Source: Amycolatopsis jejuensis
GTDB taxonomy: Bacteria; Actinomycetota; Actinomycetes; Mycobacteriales; Pseudonocardiaceae
Length of the DNA stretch: 64,000 bases
Direction of reading: 5' to 3'
Assembly: GCF_000717335.1 (NCBI RefSeq)
Contig: NZ_JNYZ01000005.1
Location: 62,001-126,000 of the forward strand
Both the position numbers and the translations under genes were made by a program. Under the pieces are notes generated by a model. It did not search any database. It had not been told where the DNA came from and was given only the letters and a program-made list of their open reading frames with translations. Below are positions 42,521 to 49,805 of the stretch, in pieces (position 1 is the first letter of the stretch; the number at the start of each line of letters is the position of its first letter).

Positions 42521-44272
42521 ATGAACACCATTCCCAGGGCGCTTCCGCGCGCCGAAAACCATGTGCCGGAAATCGGCCGGAGAATGCGCTGGAACGGCTG
42601 GGTGACCGGCGGTTCGGTGGCCCTCATCGCCATTCTCGGCTATTTCACCCGCTGGATTTGTGACGACGCGCTGATCTTCACCCGCATCGTCCAGCAGATC
42701 CTCGCCGGAAACGGTCCGGTGTACAATGTCGGTGAACGAGCCGAAGCAGCGACGAGTGCGTTGTGGGAATGGCTGCTCGCATTCGCCGGGTTCGTTTTCG
42801 GGCAGACCGACACGTCCACGCTGTCGTGGGTGCTCGGCCTTGCGCTCACCGCGACCGGGTTCGGCCTCGCGGTGGACGCGACCCGGCGGCTGCACGGCGG
42901 GCACACCGCCGTGATGGTCCCCTTCGGCATCTTCGCGCTGCTGGGCGTGCGGCCGGTGTGGCAGTACGCGACGTCCGGCCTCGAAACCGGGCTCAACACG
43001 TTCTGGATGGCGCTCTGCTGGTGGCTGCTCGTACGGCTGCGCGGCATCACGGCGGCGAAACCGATCGTCGGAGCGGCTCTCGTGATGGGCCTCGGTCCGC
43101 TGGTCCGGCCCGAACAGGCGCTGGTGGCCGCGGTGTTCCTGGTGGCACTGTGGCTGGTGGTGAAGCCGACCTGGCGGGTGACGGCCGCCGCGGTGGCTGC
43201 GGCCGGTGCGCTGCCGGTGGGGTACGAGATCTTCCGGATGGGTTTCTACGGCATCCTCGTGCCGATGCCCGCGCTCACCAAGAACGCCGGGGAATCGTTG
43301 TGGGCACGCGGATTCGCGTACGTCGGCGACTTCGTGAACCCGTACCTGCTGTGGCTGCCGCTGGTACTCGCGACGGTGTTCCTGGCGAGTCTGCTGCGCC
43401 GCCGGCAGAACAAGACGGACCTGATCGTCGCGCTCACGCCGGTGGTCGCCGGGGTGCTGCTCCTCGGGTACGTGCTCAAGGTCGGCGGCGACTACATGCA
43501 CGCGCGGATGGTGCTGCCGATCTTCTTCCTGGTCCTGCTGCCGGTGCTGGTGCTCCCTTCGTCGAAGCGCAGCCGCGCGGCCGCGGTGGTGCTGCTGACC
43601 TGGGCGATCTTCTGCGCGAGCCTCGGCAGGTTCGTCCCGGTGGACAGCGGCAAGAACCTGATCGACGACGAACGCGGTTACTACCGCGCGTGGACCGGCC
43701 GGATGTACCCCACCGAGTCCGCCGATTTCACCTGGAAGATGCAGCACCTGAAGGACGCCGTCACGAGCGGTGCGGGCGACGGCCAGCGAACCCTGATCTA
43801 CCAGGGCATCCGCGAGGAGGTGCTCACCACGCCGCTGCGGGGTGGGCAGCCTTCGCGGAACGCCATCATCGGGGTCTACCTGGGTACGGTCGGGGTGATG
43901 GCACCCACCGACGTCGGCGTGATCGACTTCTGGGGCCTGGCCAACCCGATCGGCGCGCGGTTCGACTACCCGACGGTCAAGCCGGGGCACTCCAAACCGC
44001 TCGGGAACGCCTGGCTGCTGGCCGACTACGCAGACCCCGCGGCGCCGGTACAGCCGCAGGGCAACTTCGTGGTCCGCGCCGACGTCAACCCGGACCAGGT
44101 CGCCGCCGCCCGGCACGCGCTGAGCTGCGGGGACCTCGCGGAAATCCAGCGGTCGGCGCGGGAGCCGATGTCACCCGGCCGGTTCTGGGACAACCTCACC
44201 GGCGCCGGGCACCGCACCGGCGTCAGCATCCCGCCGGACCCGTTCGAGGCGGAGCGCAAGTTCTGCGGCTGA
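42521..44272 (+). CDS. AftB-like GT-C arabinofuranosyltransferase (ZomB-type annotation)
   Basis: 583 residues. A GT-C fold: an N-terminal helix, then an Asp pair in ICDDALIFTRIVQQILAGNGPVYNVGERAEAATSALW, about ten helices, GGDYMHARMVLPIF, and a soluble C-terminal part (about 390-583). This matches mycobacterial AftB, which adds terminal beta-1,2-arabinofuranose from decaprenyl-phospho-arabinose to cell wall arabinan on the outer face of the membrane. AAAGGGAACAG precedes the ATG. It ends the PadR operon, which would place an arabinan-modifying step under PadR control (inference). Exact linkage is not certain. Confidence 0.75.
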   Translation: MNTIPRALPRAENHVPEIGRRMRWNGWVTGGSVALIAILGYFTRWICDDALIFTRIVQQILAGNGPVYNVGERAEAATSALWEWLLAFAGFVFGQTDTSTLSWVLGLALTATGFGLAVDATRRLHGGHTAVMVPFGIFALLGVRPVWQYATSGLETGLNTFWMALCWWLLVRLRGITAAKPIVGAALVMGLGPLVRPEQALVAAVFLVALWLVVKPTWRVTAAAVAAAGALPVGYEIFRMGFYGILVPMPALTKNAGESLWARGFAYVGDFVNPYLLWLPLVLATVFLASLLRRRQNKTDLIVALTPVVAGVLLLGYVLKVGGDYMHARMVLPIFFLVLLPVLVLPSSKRSRAAAVVLLTWAIFCASLGRFVPVDSGKNLIDDERGYYRAWTGRMYPTESADFTWKMQHLKDAVTSGAGDGQRTLIYQGIREEVLTTPLRGGQPSRNAIIGVYLGTVGVMAPTDVGVIDFWGLANPIGARFDYPTVKPGHSKPLGNAWLLADYADPAAPVQPQGNFVVRADVNPDQVAAARHALSCGDLAEIQRSAREPMSPGRFWDNLTGAGHRTGVSIPPDPFEAERKFCG

Positions 44273-44339
44273 CGCCGCTTGCCCAGGTCAGAGCCTTGGC
44301 GCATGCTGGAAGCCGCAGTGGCGCGGTGGAGGTGACGGG

Positions 44340-45077
44340 ATGGCGGCCGAGCCGACCTTGATCGGGTCCGTGCAACGTGCGCTGCATCTGCTCGACGCGG
44401 TCGGTGCCAGCGAGCGTCCGGTGCCCGCGAAGGTGCTCGCGCGCAGTGTCGGGCTGCCGTTGCCCACCACGTACCACCTGCTGCGCACCCTGGTCCACGA
44501 GGGCTACCTCTGCAAACTCGACGACGGTTACGCGCTCGGCAGCCAGGTCAGCGGGCTGCGGCAGCACACGTCGCGGCACGCGTTGCTGCCCCGGATCCGT
44601 CCGGTGCTCCGCGCATTGCGCGACGAAGTCCGCGGCGCGGCATACCTTTCGCTCTACGTCGACGGCGACATCAAGCTCATCGACATCGCCGACGGACCTG
44701 CCGCACCGTCGGTCGACCTGTGGGTCGGCGTGCACGAGGCCGCGCACGCGACGGCGTTCGGCAAGTGCATCCTGTCCGCCCTCGACGCGGTGGGCAGGCG
44801 CGACTACTTGTCCCGGCACCAGCTCGCCGACCTCACCCCGCACACCATCACCGACACCCGCGTCCTCGAGCAGCGGCTGTCGCAGAGCGGCGACGTCTTC
44901 AACGACCGCGAGGAGTACCTGCTCGGCACCGCGTGCGTGGCGACCATGGTCCGTACCCCGGGAGCGCTGGGTGCGGTCGCCATCTCGCTGCCTGCCCGGC
45001 GGCTGGGTTCGGCGCAGCCGCAGTCGCTGCGCCGGGCCGCCCAACGGGTGTCGCGTGCGCTCGCGCTGACCTCCTGA
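44340..45077 (+). CDS. IclR-family transcriptional regulator
   Basis: 245 residues. N-terminal winged helix (SVQRALHLLDAVGASERPVPAKVLARSVGLPLPTTYHLLRTLVHEGYL) and an IclR-type ligand domain with AFGKCILSAL and NDREEYLLGTACVATMV. It sits 88 bases upstream of the E1-alpha gene on the same strand and probably regulates it. Confidence 0.92.
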   Translation: MAAEPTLIGSVQRALHLLDAVGASERPVPAKVLARSVGLPLPTTYHLLRTLVHEGYLCKLDDGYALGSQVSGLRQHTSRHALLPRIRPVLRALRDEVRGAAYLSLYVDGDIKLIDIADGPAAPSVDLWVGVHEAAHATAFGKCILSALDAVGRRDYLSRHQLADLTPHTITDTRVLEQRLSQSGDVFNDREEYLLGTACVATMVRTPGALGAVAISLPARRLGSAQPQSLRRAAQRVSRALALTS

Positions 45078-45137
45078 ACGGGGCGTTATCACCATCTGAA
45101 ATCGGGCCCGTTGCCCGGCGCCGGTACCGCGGCGAAA

Positions 45138-45165
45138 GTGACCTCCACAGCGAACGGGAGGTCAC
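45138..45165 (+). promoter_or_regulatory. Hairpin that sequesters the Shine-Dalgarno of the E1-alpha gene
   Basis: GTGACCTCC (45138-45146) and GGAGGTCAC (45157-45165) are perfect 9-base complements around a 10-base loop. The right arm contains the GGAGG ribosome-binding site and abuts the ATG at 45166. Folded, the site would be hidden, so translation could be switched by RNA folding. As DNA the same inverted repeat could be an operator for the neighbouring IclR protein. Confidence 0.65.
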
Positions 45166-46146
45166 ATGGAACCGCAGGACAGGCTGGACCTGTACCGGAC
45201 TATGGTCCTGATCCGCACCTACGAGGAGGCCATCCTCCGCGAGTACCACGCGGACAAGAAGCCGGTCTTCGACATCGGGGCGGGCCTCGTCCCCGGGGAA
45301 ATGCACCTGTCCGCCGGGCAGGAACCGGTGGCCGCGGGCGTGTGCGCGCACCTCACCGCCGGCGACGCCGTCACCGCCACGCACCGGCCGCACCATTTCG
45401 CCCTCGCGCACGGCGTCGACCTGGACAAGATGACCGCCGAGATCTTCGGCCGCGTCACCGGTCTCGGCAAGGGCCGCGGCGGGCACATGCACCTTTTCGA
45501 CCCCGCGGTGCATTTCTCGTGCTCCGGCATCATCGCCGAGGGCTACCCGCCCGCGCTCGGCCAGGCGCTCGCGTTCCAGCGCCGCGGTACCGACCGGATC
45601 GCCGTCGCGGTCACCGGCGAGGGCGCGGCCAACCAGGGCGCTTTCCACGAATCGCTCAACCTCGCCGCGTTGTGGCAGCTGCCGGTGGTGTTCTTGGTGG
45701 AGGACAACGACTGGGGTATTTCGGTGCCGCGCAGCGCATCGACCTGCGTGACGTCCAACGCGGTCCGCGCCGCTGGGTACGGGATTCCGGGCGAGCGCGT
45801 CGAGGACAACTCGGTGGAGGCCGTACACGAAGCGGCTGGACGCGCGGTCGCGCGGGCGCGTGCCGGGGAAGGGCCGAGCCTGATCGAGGTACACACTTTG
45901 CGGCTGTGGGGCCATTTCGAGGGTGACGCGCAGGGGTATCGGTCCGATTTGGAGGGTGTGCCGGGCAAGGATCCGTTGCCCACGTACGAAAACCGGCTGC
46001 GTACTGACGGTGTCCTCGACGATGCGACGGCCGCCGGGATCACCGCGCAGGCCCGCGACCGGGTCGAAGCCGCGATCGCGTTCGCCAAGGACAGCCCCGA
46101 GCCCGACCCCGCCACCGCGCTCGACTTCGTGTTCGCGCAAGCCTGA
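45166..46146 (+). CDS. Thiamine-pyrophosphate-dependent dehydrogenase E1, alpha subunit (pyruvate/acetoin type)
   Basis: 326 residues. The TPP motif runs from GEGAANQGAFHESLNLAALW (151-170) to NDWGIS. HMHLFDPAVHFSCSGIIAEG and ATHRPHHFALAHGVD are conserved in acetoin dehydrogenase and PDH alpha subunits. With the beta subunit 13 bases downstream it oxidatively cleaves acetoin or a 2-oxoacid and loads the acyl group on lipoate. The start codon directly follows a hairpin holding its ribosome-binding site. Confidence 0.9.
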   Translation: MEPQDRLDLYRTMVLIRTYEEAILREYHADKKPVFDIGAGLVPGEMHLSAGQEPVAAGVCAHLTAGDAVTATHRPHHFALAHGVDLDKMTAEIFGRVTGLGKGRGGHMHLFDPAVHFSCSGIIAEGYPPALGQALAFQRRGTDRIAVAVTGEGAANQGAFHESLNLAALWQLPVVFLVEDNDWGISVPRSASTCVTSNAVRAAGYGIPGERVEDNSVEAVHEAAGRAVARARAGEGPSLIEVHTLRLWGHFEGDAQGYRSDLEGVPGKDPLPTYENRLRTDGVLDDATAAGITAQARDRVEAAIAFAKDSPEPDPATALDFVFAQA

Positions 46147-46159
46147 GGAGACGCAGCCC

Positions 46160-47194
46160 ATGACGCTCACCGAACCCGCCGCGCCCGCCGGGCGGAAACT
46201 CAGCACCGCGAAGGCCATGGTGGAGGCCATCGCACAGGAAATGGAACGCGACGACCGAGTGTTCGTACTCGGCGAGGACATCGGCGCCTACGGCGGGATC
46301 TTCAGTTCCACCACGGGTCTGCTCGACAAATTCGGCCCACAGCGCATCCTCGACACCCCGATTTCCGAGACGGCCTTCATCGGCACCGCAATCGGCGCGG
46401 CCGTCGAGGGCATGCGGCCGATCGTCGAGCTGATGTTCGTCGACTTCTTCGGCGTGTGCATGGACCAGATCTACAACCACATGGCGAAGATCCATTACGA
46501 ATCCGGCGGAAATGTCAAGGTACCGATGGTGCTCACCGCCGCGGTGGGCGGTGGATACTCTGATGGTGCACAACATTCGCAATGCCTGTGGGGAACTTTC
46601 GCGCACCTGCCTGGGATGAAGGTCGTCGTGCCGAGCAACCCCGCCGACGCCAAGGGCCTGATGACGACGGCAATCCGCGACGACAACCCGGTGGTGTACC
46701 TGTTCCACAAGGGAGTCATGGGGTTACCGTGGATGGCGAAGAACCGCCGGTCGATCGCCCCGGTACCGGAAGGTGACCACGAGGTCCCGATCGGCAAAGC
46801 GAACGTGGTACGCCCTGGTAAGGACGTCACCATCGTGACGCTGTCGCTGTCGGTCCACCACGCCCTGGACGTCGCCGACGATCTAGCCGAGCAGGGTATC
46901 GACTGCGAGGTCGTGGACCTGCGCAGCCTGGTCCCACTGGACACGGACACGGTACTGGACTCTGTCGGCAAAACCGGCCGCTTACTGGTCGTCGACGAGG
47001 ATTACCTGTCGTTCGGCCTGTCCGGCGAGGTAATCGCCCGCATCGCCGAACGAGACCCGGGTTTGCTACGCGCCCCGGCGGCTCGAGTGGCAGTACCCGA
47101 CGTGCCGATCCCGTACGCGCGCCCGCTGGAATACGCAGTACTGCCAACGCCGACCCGCATCCGCCAAGCAGTCGTCAACCTGGTGGGCGCATGA
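46160..47194 (+). CDS. Thiamine-pyrophosphate-dependent dehydrogenase E1, beta subunit
   Basis: 344 residues from the ATG at 46160 (GAGGAG 9 bases upstream). FVLGEDIGAYGGIF, TPISETAFIGTAIGAAVEGMRPIVELMF and VDLRSLVPLDTDTVLDSV are the usual beta-subunit landmarks, with the C-terminal transketolase-like domain complete (VDEDYLSFGLSGEV). It partners the alpha subunit. Its stop overlaps the ATG of the lipoyl gene (ATGA), so the three are translated as a unit. Confidence 0.92.
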   Translation: MTLTEPAAPAGRKLSTAKAMVEAIAQEMERDDRVFVLGEDIGAYGGIFSSTTGLLDKFGPQRILDTPISETAFIGTAIGAAVEGMRPIVELMFVDFFGVCMDQIYNHMAKIHYESGGNVKVPMVLTAAVGGGYSDGAQHSQCLWGTFAHLPGMKVVVPSNPADAKGLMTTAIRDDNPVVYLFHKGVMGLPWMAKNRRSIAPVPEGDHEVPIGKANVVRPGKDVTIVTLSLSVHHALDVADDLAEQGIDCEVVDLRSLVPLDTDTVLDSVGKTGRLLVVDEDYLSFGLSGEVIARIAERDPGLLRAPAARVAVPDVPIPYARPLEYAVLPTPTRIRQAVVNLVGA

Positions 47195-47418
47195 CGGAGG
47201 TAGCTTTCCCCTTCCTGTCAGACGGCCCCGCGGAAGGCGTCGTGGCGACCTGGTTCACGACGGACGGCGCGACAGTCAGTGAAGGTGAGCTGCTGGGGGA
47301 GGTCGCGGTGGACAAGGTAGACGCGGAGGTCACCGCGCCGGTCGCCGGAGTCGTGCGGTTGCTCGCGAAGGAGGGGGAAGTGGTGAGTCAGGGGACGGTG
47401 ATCGCCCGAATCGAATAG
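47191..47418 (+). CDS. Free-standing lipoyl-domain protein (E2 fragment)
   Basis: 75 residues, a complete lipoyl domain with Lys42 in VDKVDAEVTAPVAG as the attachment site. A full E2 would continue with a linker, a subunit-binding domain and a catalytic acyltransferase domain; none follows. The in-frame sequence after the TAG stays open for 23 codons and is Ala/Pro-rich like an E2 linker until TGA at 47488, so this may be a decayed or shortened E2. Alternatively it is a functional swinging-arm protein that serves an E2 coded elsewhere. Confidence 0.85.
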   Translation: MTEVAFPFLSDGPAEGVVATWFTTDGATVSEGELLGEVAVDKVDAEVTAPVAGVVRLLAKEGEVVSQGTVIARIE

Positions 47419-47494
47419 TCCACCCGGGCCGCCGCCGAGCCCTCCCGCACCCCAGCAGCGGCCCTTCCCCGCACCCTCCACCGCGGCTGACGAC

Positions 47495-47577
47495 TTCCGT
47501 GAAGGCCACCTTCACGGAATCAGATTCCCTCATGGTTCCCTTCACAGACACACATTCCGTGAAGGTTCCCTTCACAG
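47495..47577. repeat. Dispersed palindromic repeat, TCCGTGAAGGGAACC family, copy 4 (extended)
   Basis: Several arms of the family stand in a row: TCCGTGAAGGCCACCTTCAC, TCCCTCATGGTTCCCTTCAC and TCCGTGAAGGTTCCCTTCAC. It is followed 64 bases later by the second long hairpin element, the same order as at 34062-34344. The interval 47419-47813 otherwise holds no gene. Confidence 0.8.
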
Positions 47578-47640
47578 CCTTTCCGACCCACCCACCGACC
47601 CACCCACCCAACCGCAGCCGAGGCACCCACCCGAGACCCG

Positions 47641-47782
47641 GGCACCCAGTCCCGGCCCTGCACCCCGATACGAAGCCAAAACACGGTCTGAGGGGCTTGT
47701 CAAGGCATCTTTCCCGCCTTGACAAGCCCCTCAGACCGTAGTCACAATCACGGCTTCGGGGTGCCCCACGAAACAATTCCCT
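47641..47782. repeat. Long hairpin element, copy 2
   Basis: Inner arms 47683-47706 and 47716-47739 are perfectly complementary over 24 positions around the loop ATCTTTCCC. The outer arms CACCCC/GAAGCC and GGCTTCGGGGTG also pair. Both flanks match copy 1 (34200-34344) almost base for base, but the central 9-10 bases of the stem differ on both sides and still pair. It lies between the lipoyl gene and the convergent CMD gene. Confidence 0.85.
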
Positions 47783-47813
47783 AACCGGAACAAAATCACC
47801 TAAACCGGAAAGC

Positions 47814-48299
47814 TCACGAAACCAACTCCGCCATCATCCCCGGCTCATAAAACCCGGCAGGCATCCGCACAATCACATTCATCCGATTAGCCGCATTGAT
47901 CAACCCCACCAAACACACCAACGCGGCAGTCTGATCATCGTCGTAATACCTGCGGACCTCAGCCCAAGTCTCATCCGACACCCCACCCTGACCGTCCGCA
48001 ATCCGCGTCCCCTCCTCAGCCAGCGCAAGGGCCGCCCGCTCCGCCTCCGTGAATACCGTGGCCTCACGCCAACTCGCCACCAGATGCAACCGCTGCGTCG
48101 TCTCACCCGCAGCCGCAGCGTCCTTGGTATGCATATCCGTGCAGAAACCACACCCATTGATCTGACTGGCCCGCAACGAAACCAGCTCCTGCGTGGCCAC
48201 CGGCAGCGAAGACCGGCGCAATACCGAACTCATCCCGGCAAACCGCTTCCCGACCGCGGCCGCCAGCTCATTACCCATCATGTCGAACCGTGCGTTCAT
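47814..48299 (-). CDS. Carboxymuconolactone decarboxylase/AhpD-family protein
   Basis: 161 residues. The AhpD-type redox site is Cys50-Gly-Phe-Cys53 with His57 in GCGFCTDMHTKDA, on a helical CMD fold. Such proteins act as peroxidase partners or alkylhydroperoxidases. The ATG at 48299 has GGGAGGA upstream and is preferred over a longer frame. Its 5' end faces the EamA exporter gene. Confidence 0.87.
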   Translation of the reverse strand: MNARFDMMGNELAAAVGKRFAGMSSVLRRSSLPVATQELVSLRASQINGCGFCTDMHTKDAAAAGETTQRLHLVASWREATVFTEAERAALALAEEGTRIADGQGGVSDETWAEVRRYYDDDQTAALVCLVGLINAANRMNVIVRMPAGFYEPGMMAELVS

Positions 48300-48416
48300 C
48301 GTCCGTCCTCCCGGTGCATCACGTGGACACCCATGAGATGCCGGACCCCCGCACTTTGTGACAACCCCAGCGAAAATAAGTAGAGACCCAGGCCACCCGA
48401 AACCCACAATCACCCC

Positions 48417-49346
48417 ATGACCAGGGCCCGAGCGACCGGACTGAGCCTGACCTCCTGGGTGCTCTTCGCGAGCTCAGGCCCACTGGCCAAGTCGGTCATG
48501 GACGCAGGCTGGAGCCCAGCCGCAACCACCGCCGTCCGCATCGGCCTGGCCGCGCTGCTCCTGGTCCCGTACGTCGCCATCCAACGGCCGCAAGCACTCC
48601 GGTTCCACCGCAAAGACCTGTGGCTACCACTGGCCTACGGCCTGCTCGGCGTAGCCGGAGTACAGCTGTCCTTCTTCATCGCAGTCGAACGCATTCCGGT
48701 CGGCACCGCAATGGTGCTCGTGAACCTGTCACCCGTACTGGTCGCGTTATGGATCCGCACGGTGCGACACACCCAGCTGCCGATCCAAGTCTGGCTCGGA
48801 ATCGGGCTGGCGCTCACCGGCTTGGTGCTGATCTCAGGACCCACGGCCCGGCTGGACATCCTCGGCGTCGCCGCCGGACTGGCGTCGGCAGTCTGCTCGG
48901 CAGGGTACTTCCTACTCGGCGAACACGGCGCGCAACGTCACGACTCCCTCGGCCTCACCGCAGCCGGGCTGACCATCGGCGCCATCGCAGTGCTCGCACT
49001 GAGTCCACTATGGACAATAAACGCCGGAAACGGCACGATAGGTCAAGCGAAAGTCTGGCTGATTTTCCTGACCCTGGCAGGATTCGGCACCGTACTCCCG
49101 TACCTCGCAGGCCTGCGAGCATTGCGCGACCTGCCAGTAGCACTCGCCGGAGTGCTGGCGCTGGCCGAACCGCTGGTAGCCACCCTCCTGGCCTGGCTCC
49201 TGCTGGACCAAGCACCGGGCGCAACCCAGCTGACCGGCATCGCGGTGCTGATCCTGGGCGCGGCGCTGGTGAGTGGCCATGCCGGTAACCAGCACACCCG
49301 GCACAGCCACTCACCGGACGTCACATCTTCGCCGCCCCGGCCTTGA
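48417..49346 (+). CDS. EamA/DMT-superfamily exporter
   Basis: 309 residues, about ten hydrophobic segments in two repeats (first LTSWVLFASSGPLAKSV, second GLTIGAIAVLAL...YLAGLRALRDLPVALAGVLALAEPLVATLLAWLLL). The family exports amino acids, nucleosides and drugs. Divergent from the CMD gene, 117 bases between starts. Its end overlaps the convergent iron-sulfur subunit gene by 26 bases. Confidence 0.88.
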   Translation: MTRARATGLSLTSWVLFASSGPLAKSVMDAGWSPAATTAVRIGLAALLLVPYVAIQRPQALRFHRKDLWLPLAYGLLGVAGVQLSFFIAVERIPVGTAMVLVNLSPVLVALWIRTVRHTQLPIQVWLGIGLALTGLVLISGPTARLDILGVAAGLASAVCSAGYFLLGEHGAQRHDSLGLTAAGLTIGAIAVLALSPLWTINAGNGTIGQAKVWLIFLTLAGFGTVLPYLAGLRALRDLPVALAGVLALAEPLVATLLAWLLLDQAPGATQLTGIAVLILGAALVSGHAGNQHTRHSHSPDVTSSPPRP

Positions 49347-49797
49347 TCGCCTCCCGGATCCGGGAGTACGTCCCGCAGCGGCAGACGTTGCGGATCTCGT
49401 CCAGGTCGGCGTCGGTGATCTCGCGACCCTCGGCCTTGGCCTGCTTCACCTTGGCGACCGCGGCCATGATCTGGCCGGGCTGGCAGTACCCGCACTGCGC
49501 GACGTCGTGCTCCAGCCACGCTTCCTGCATCGGGTGCAGGTCGGCCTTCACGGTGCCGGGCAGGCCTTCGATCGTGGTGATCTCGTCGCTTTCCTTGACG
49601 TCGGCGACCCGCACCGAGCACGGGTTGAAGGCCTTGCCGTTGAAATGCGACGTACAGGCCTTGCAGACGTTGATCCCGCAGCCGTACTTCGGCCCGCGGA
49701 CGCCGAGCACGTCACGCAGGACCCACAGGAGCCGGACGTTGTCGTCGACGTCGACGGACACCGGCTTCCCGTTGAGGATGAAGGTGTGCTTGCTCAT
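49321..49797 (-). CDS. (2Fe-2S) subunit of a molybdenum hydroxylase
   Basis: 158 residues with two [2Fe-2S] sites: Cys40, 45, 48 and 60 (plant ferredoxin type) and Cys102, 105, 139 and 141 (helical domain, CGYCQPG and CRCGTY). It passes electrons from the molybdopterin subunit. ATG at 49797 with GAGGAG upstream. It lies 8 bases after the large subunit gene. No FAD-subunit gene is present, as in isoquinoline 1-oxidoreductase and related enzymes that use a membrane or cytochrome acceptor. Confidence 0.92.
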   Translation of the reverse strand: MSKHTFILNGKPVSVDVDDNVRLLWVLRDVLGVRGPKYGCGINVCKACTSHFNGKAFNPCSVRVADVKESDEITTIEGLPGTVKADLHPMQEAWLEHDVAQCGYCQPGQIMAAVAKVKQAKAEGREITDADLDEIRNVCRCGTYSRIREAIKAGAAKM

Positions 49798-49805
49798 CGT
49801 GCTCC

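Noticed and set aside
9221..47782. CRISPR array or transposon made of the dispersed repeats
   Set aside because: Repeats are single or stacked palindromes kilobases apart, without regular spacers, cas genes, transposase or target duplications.
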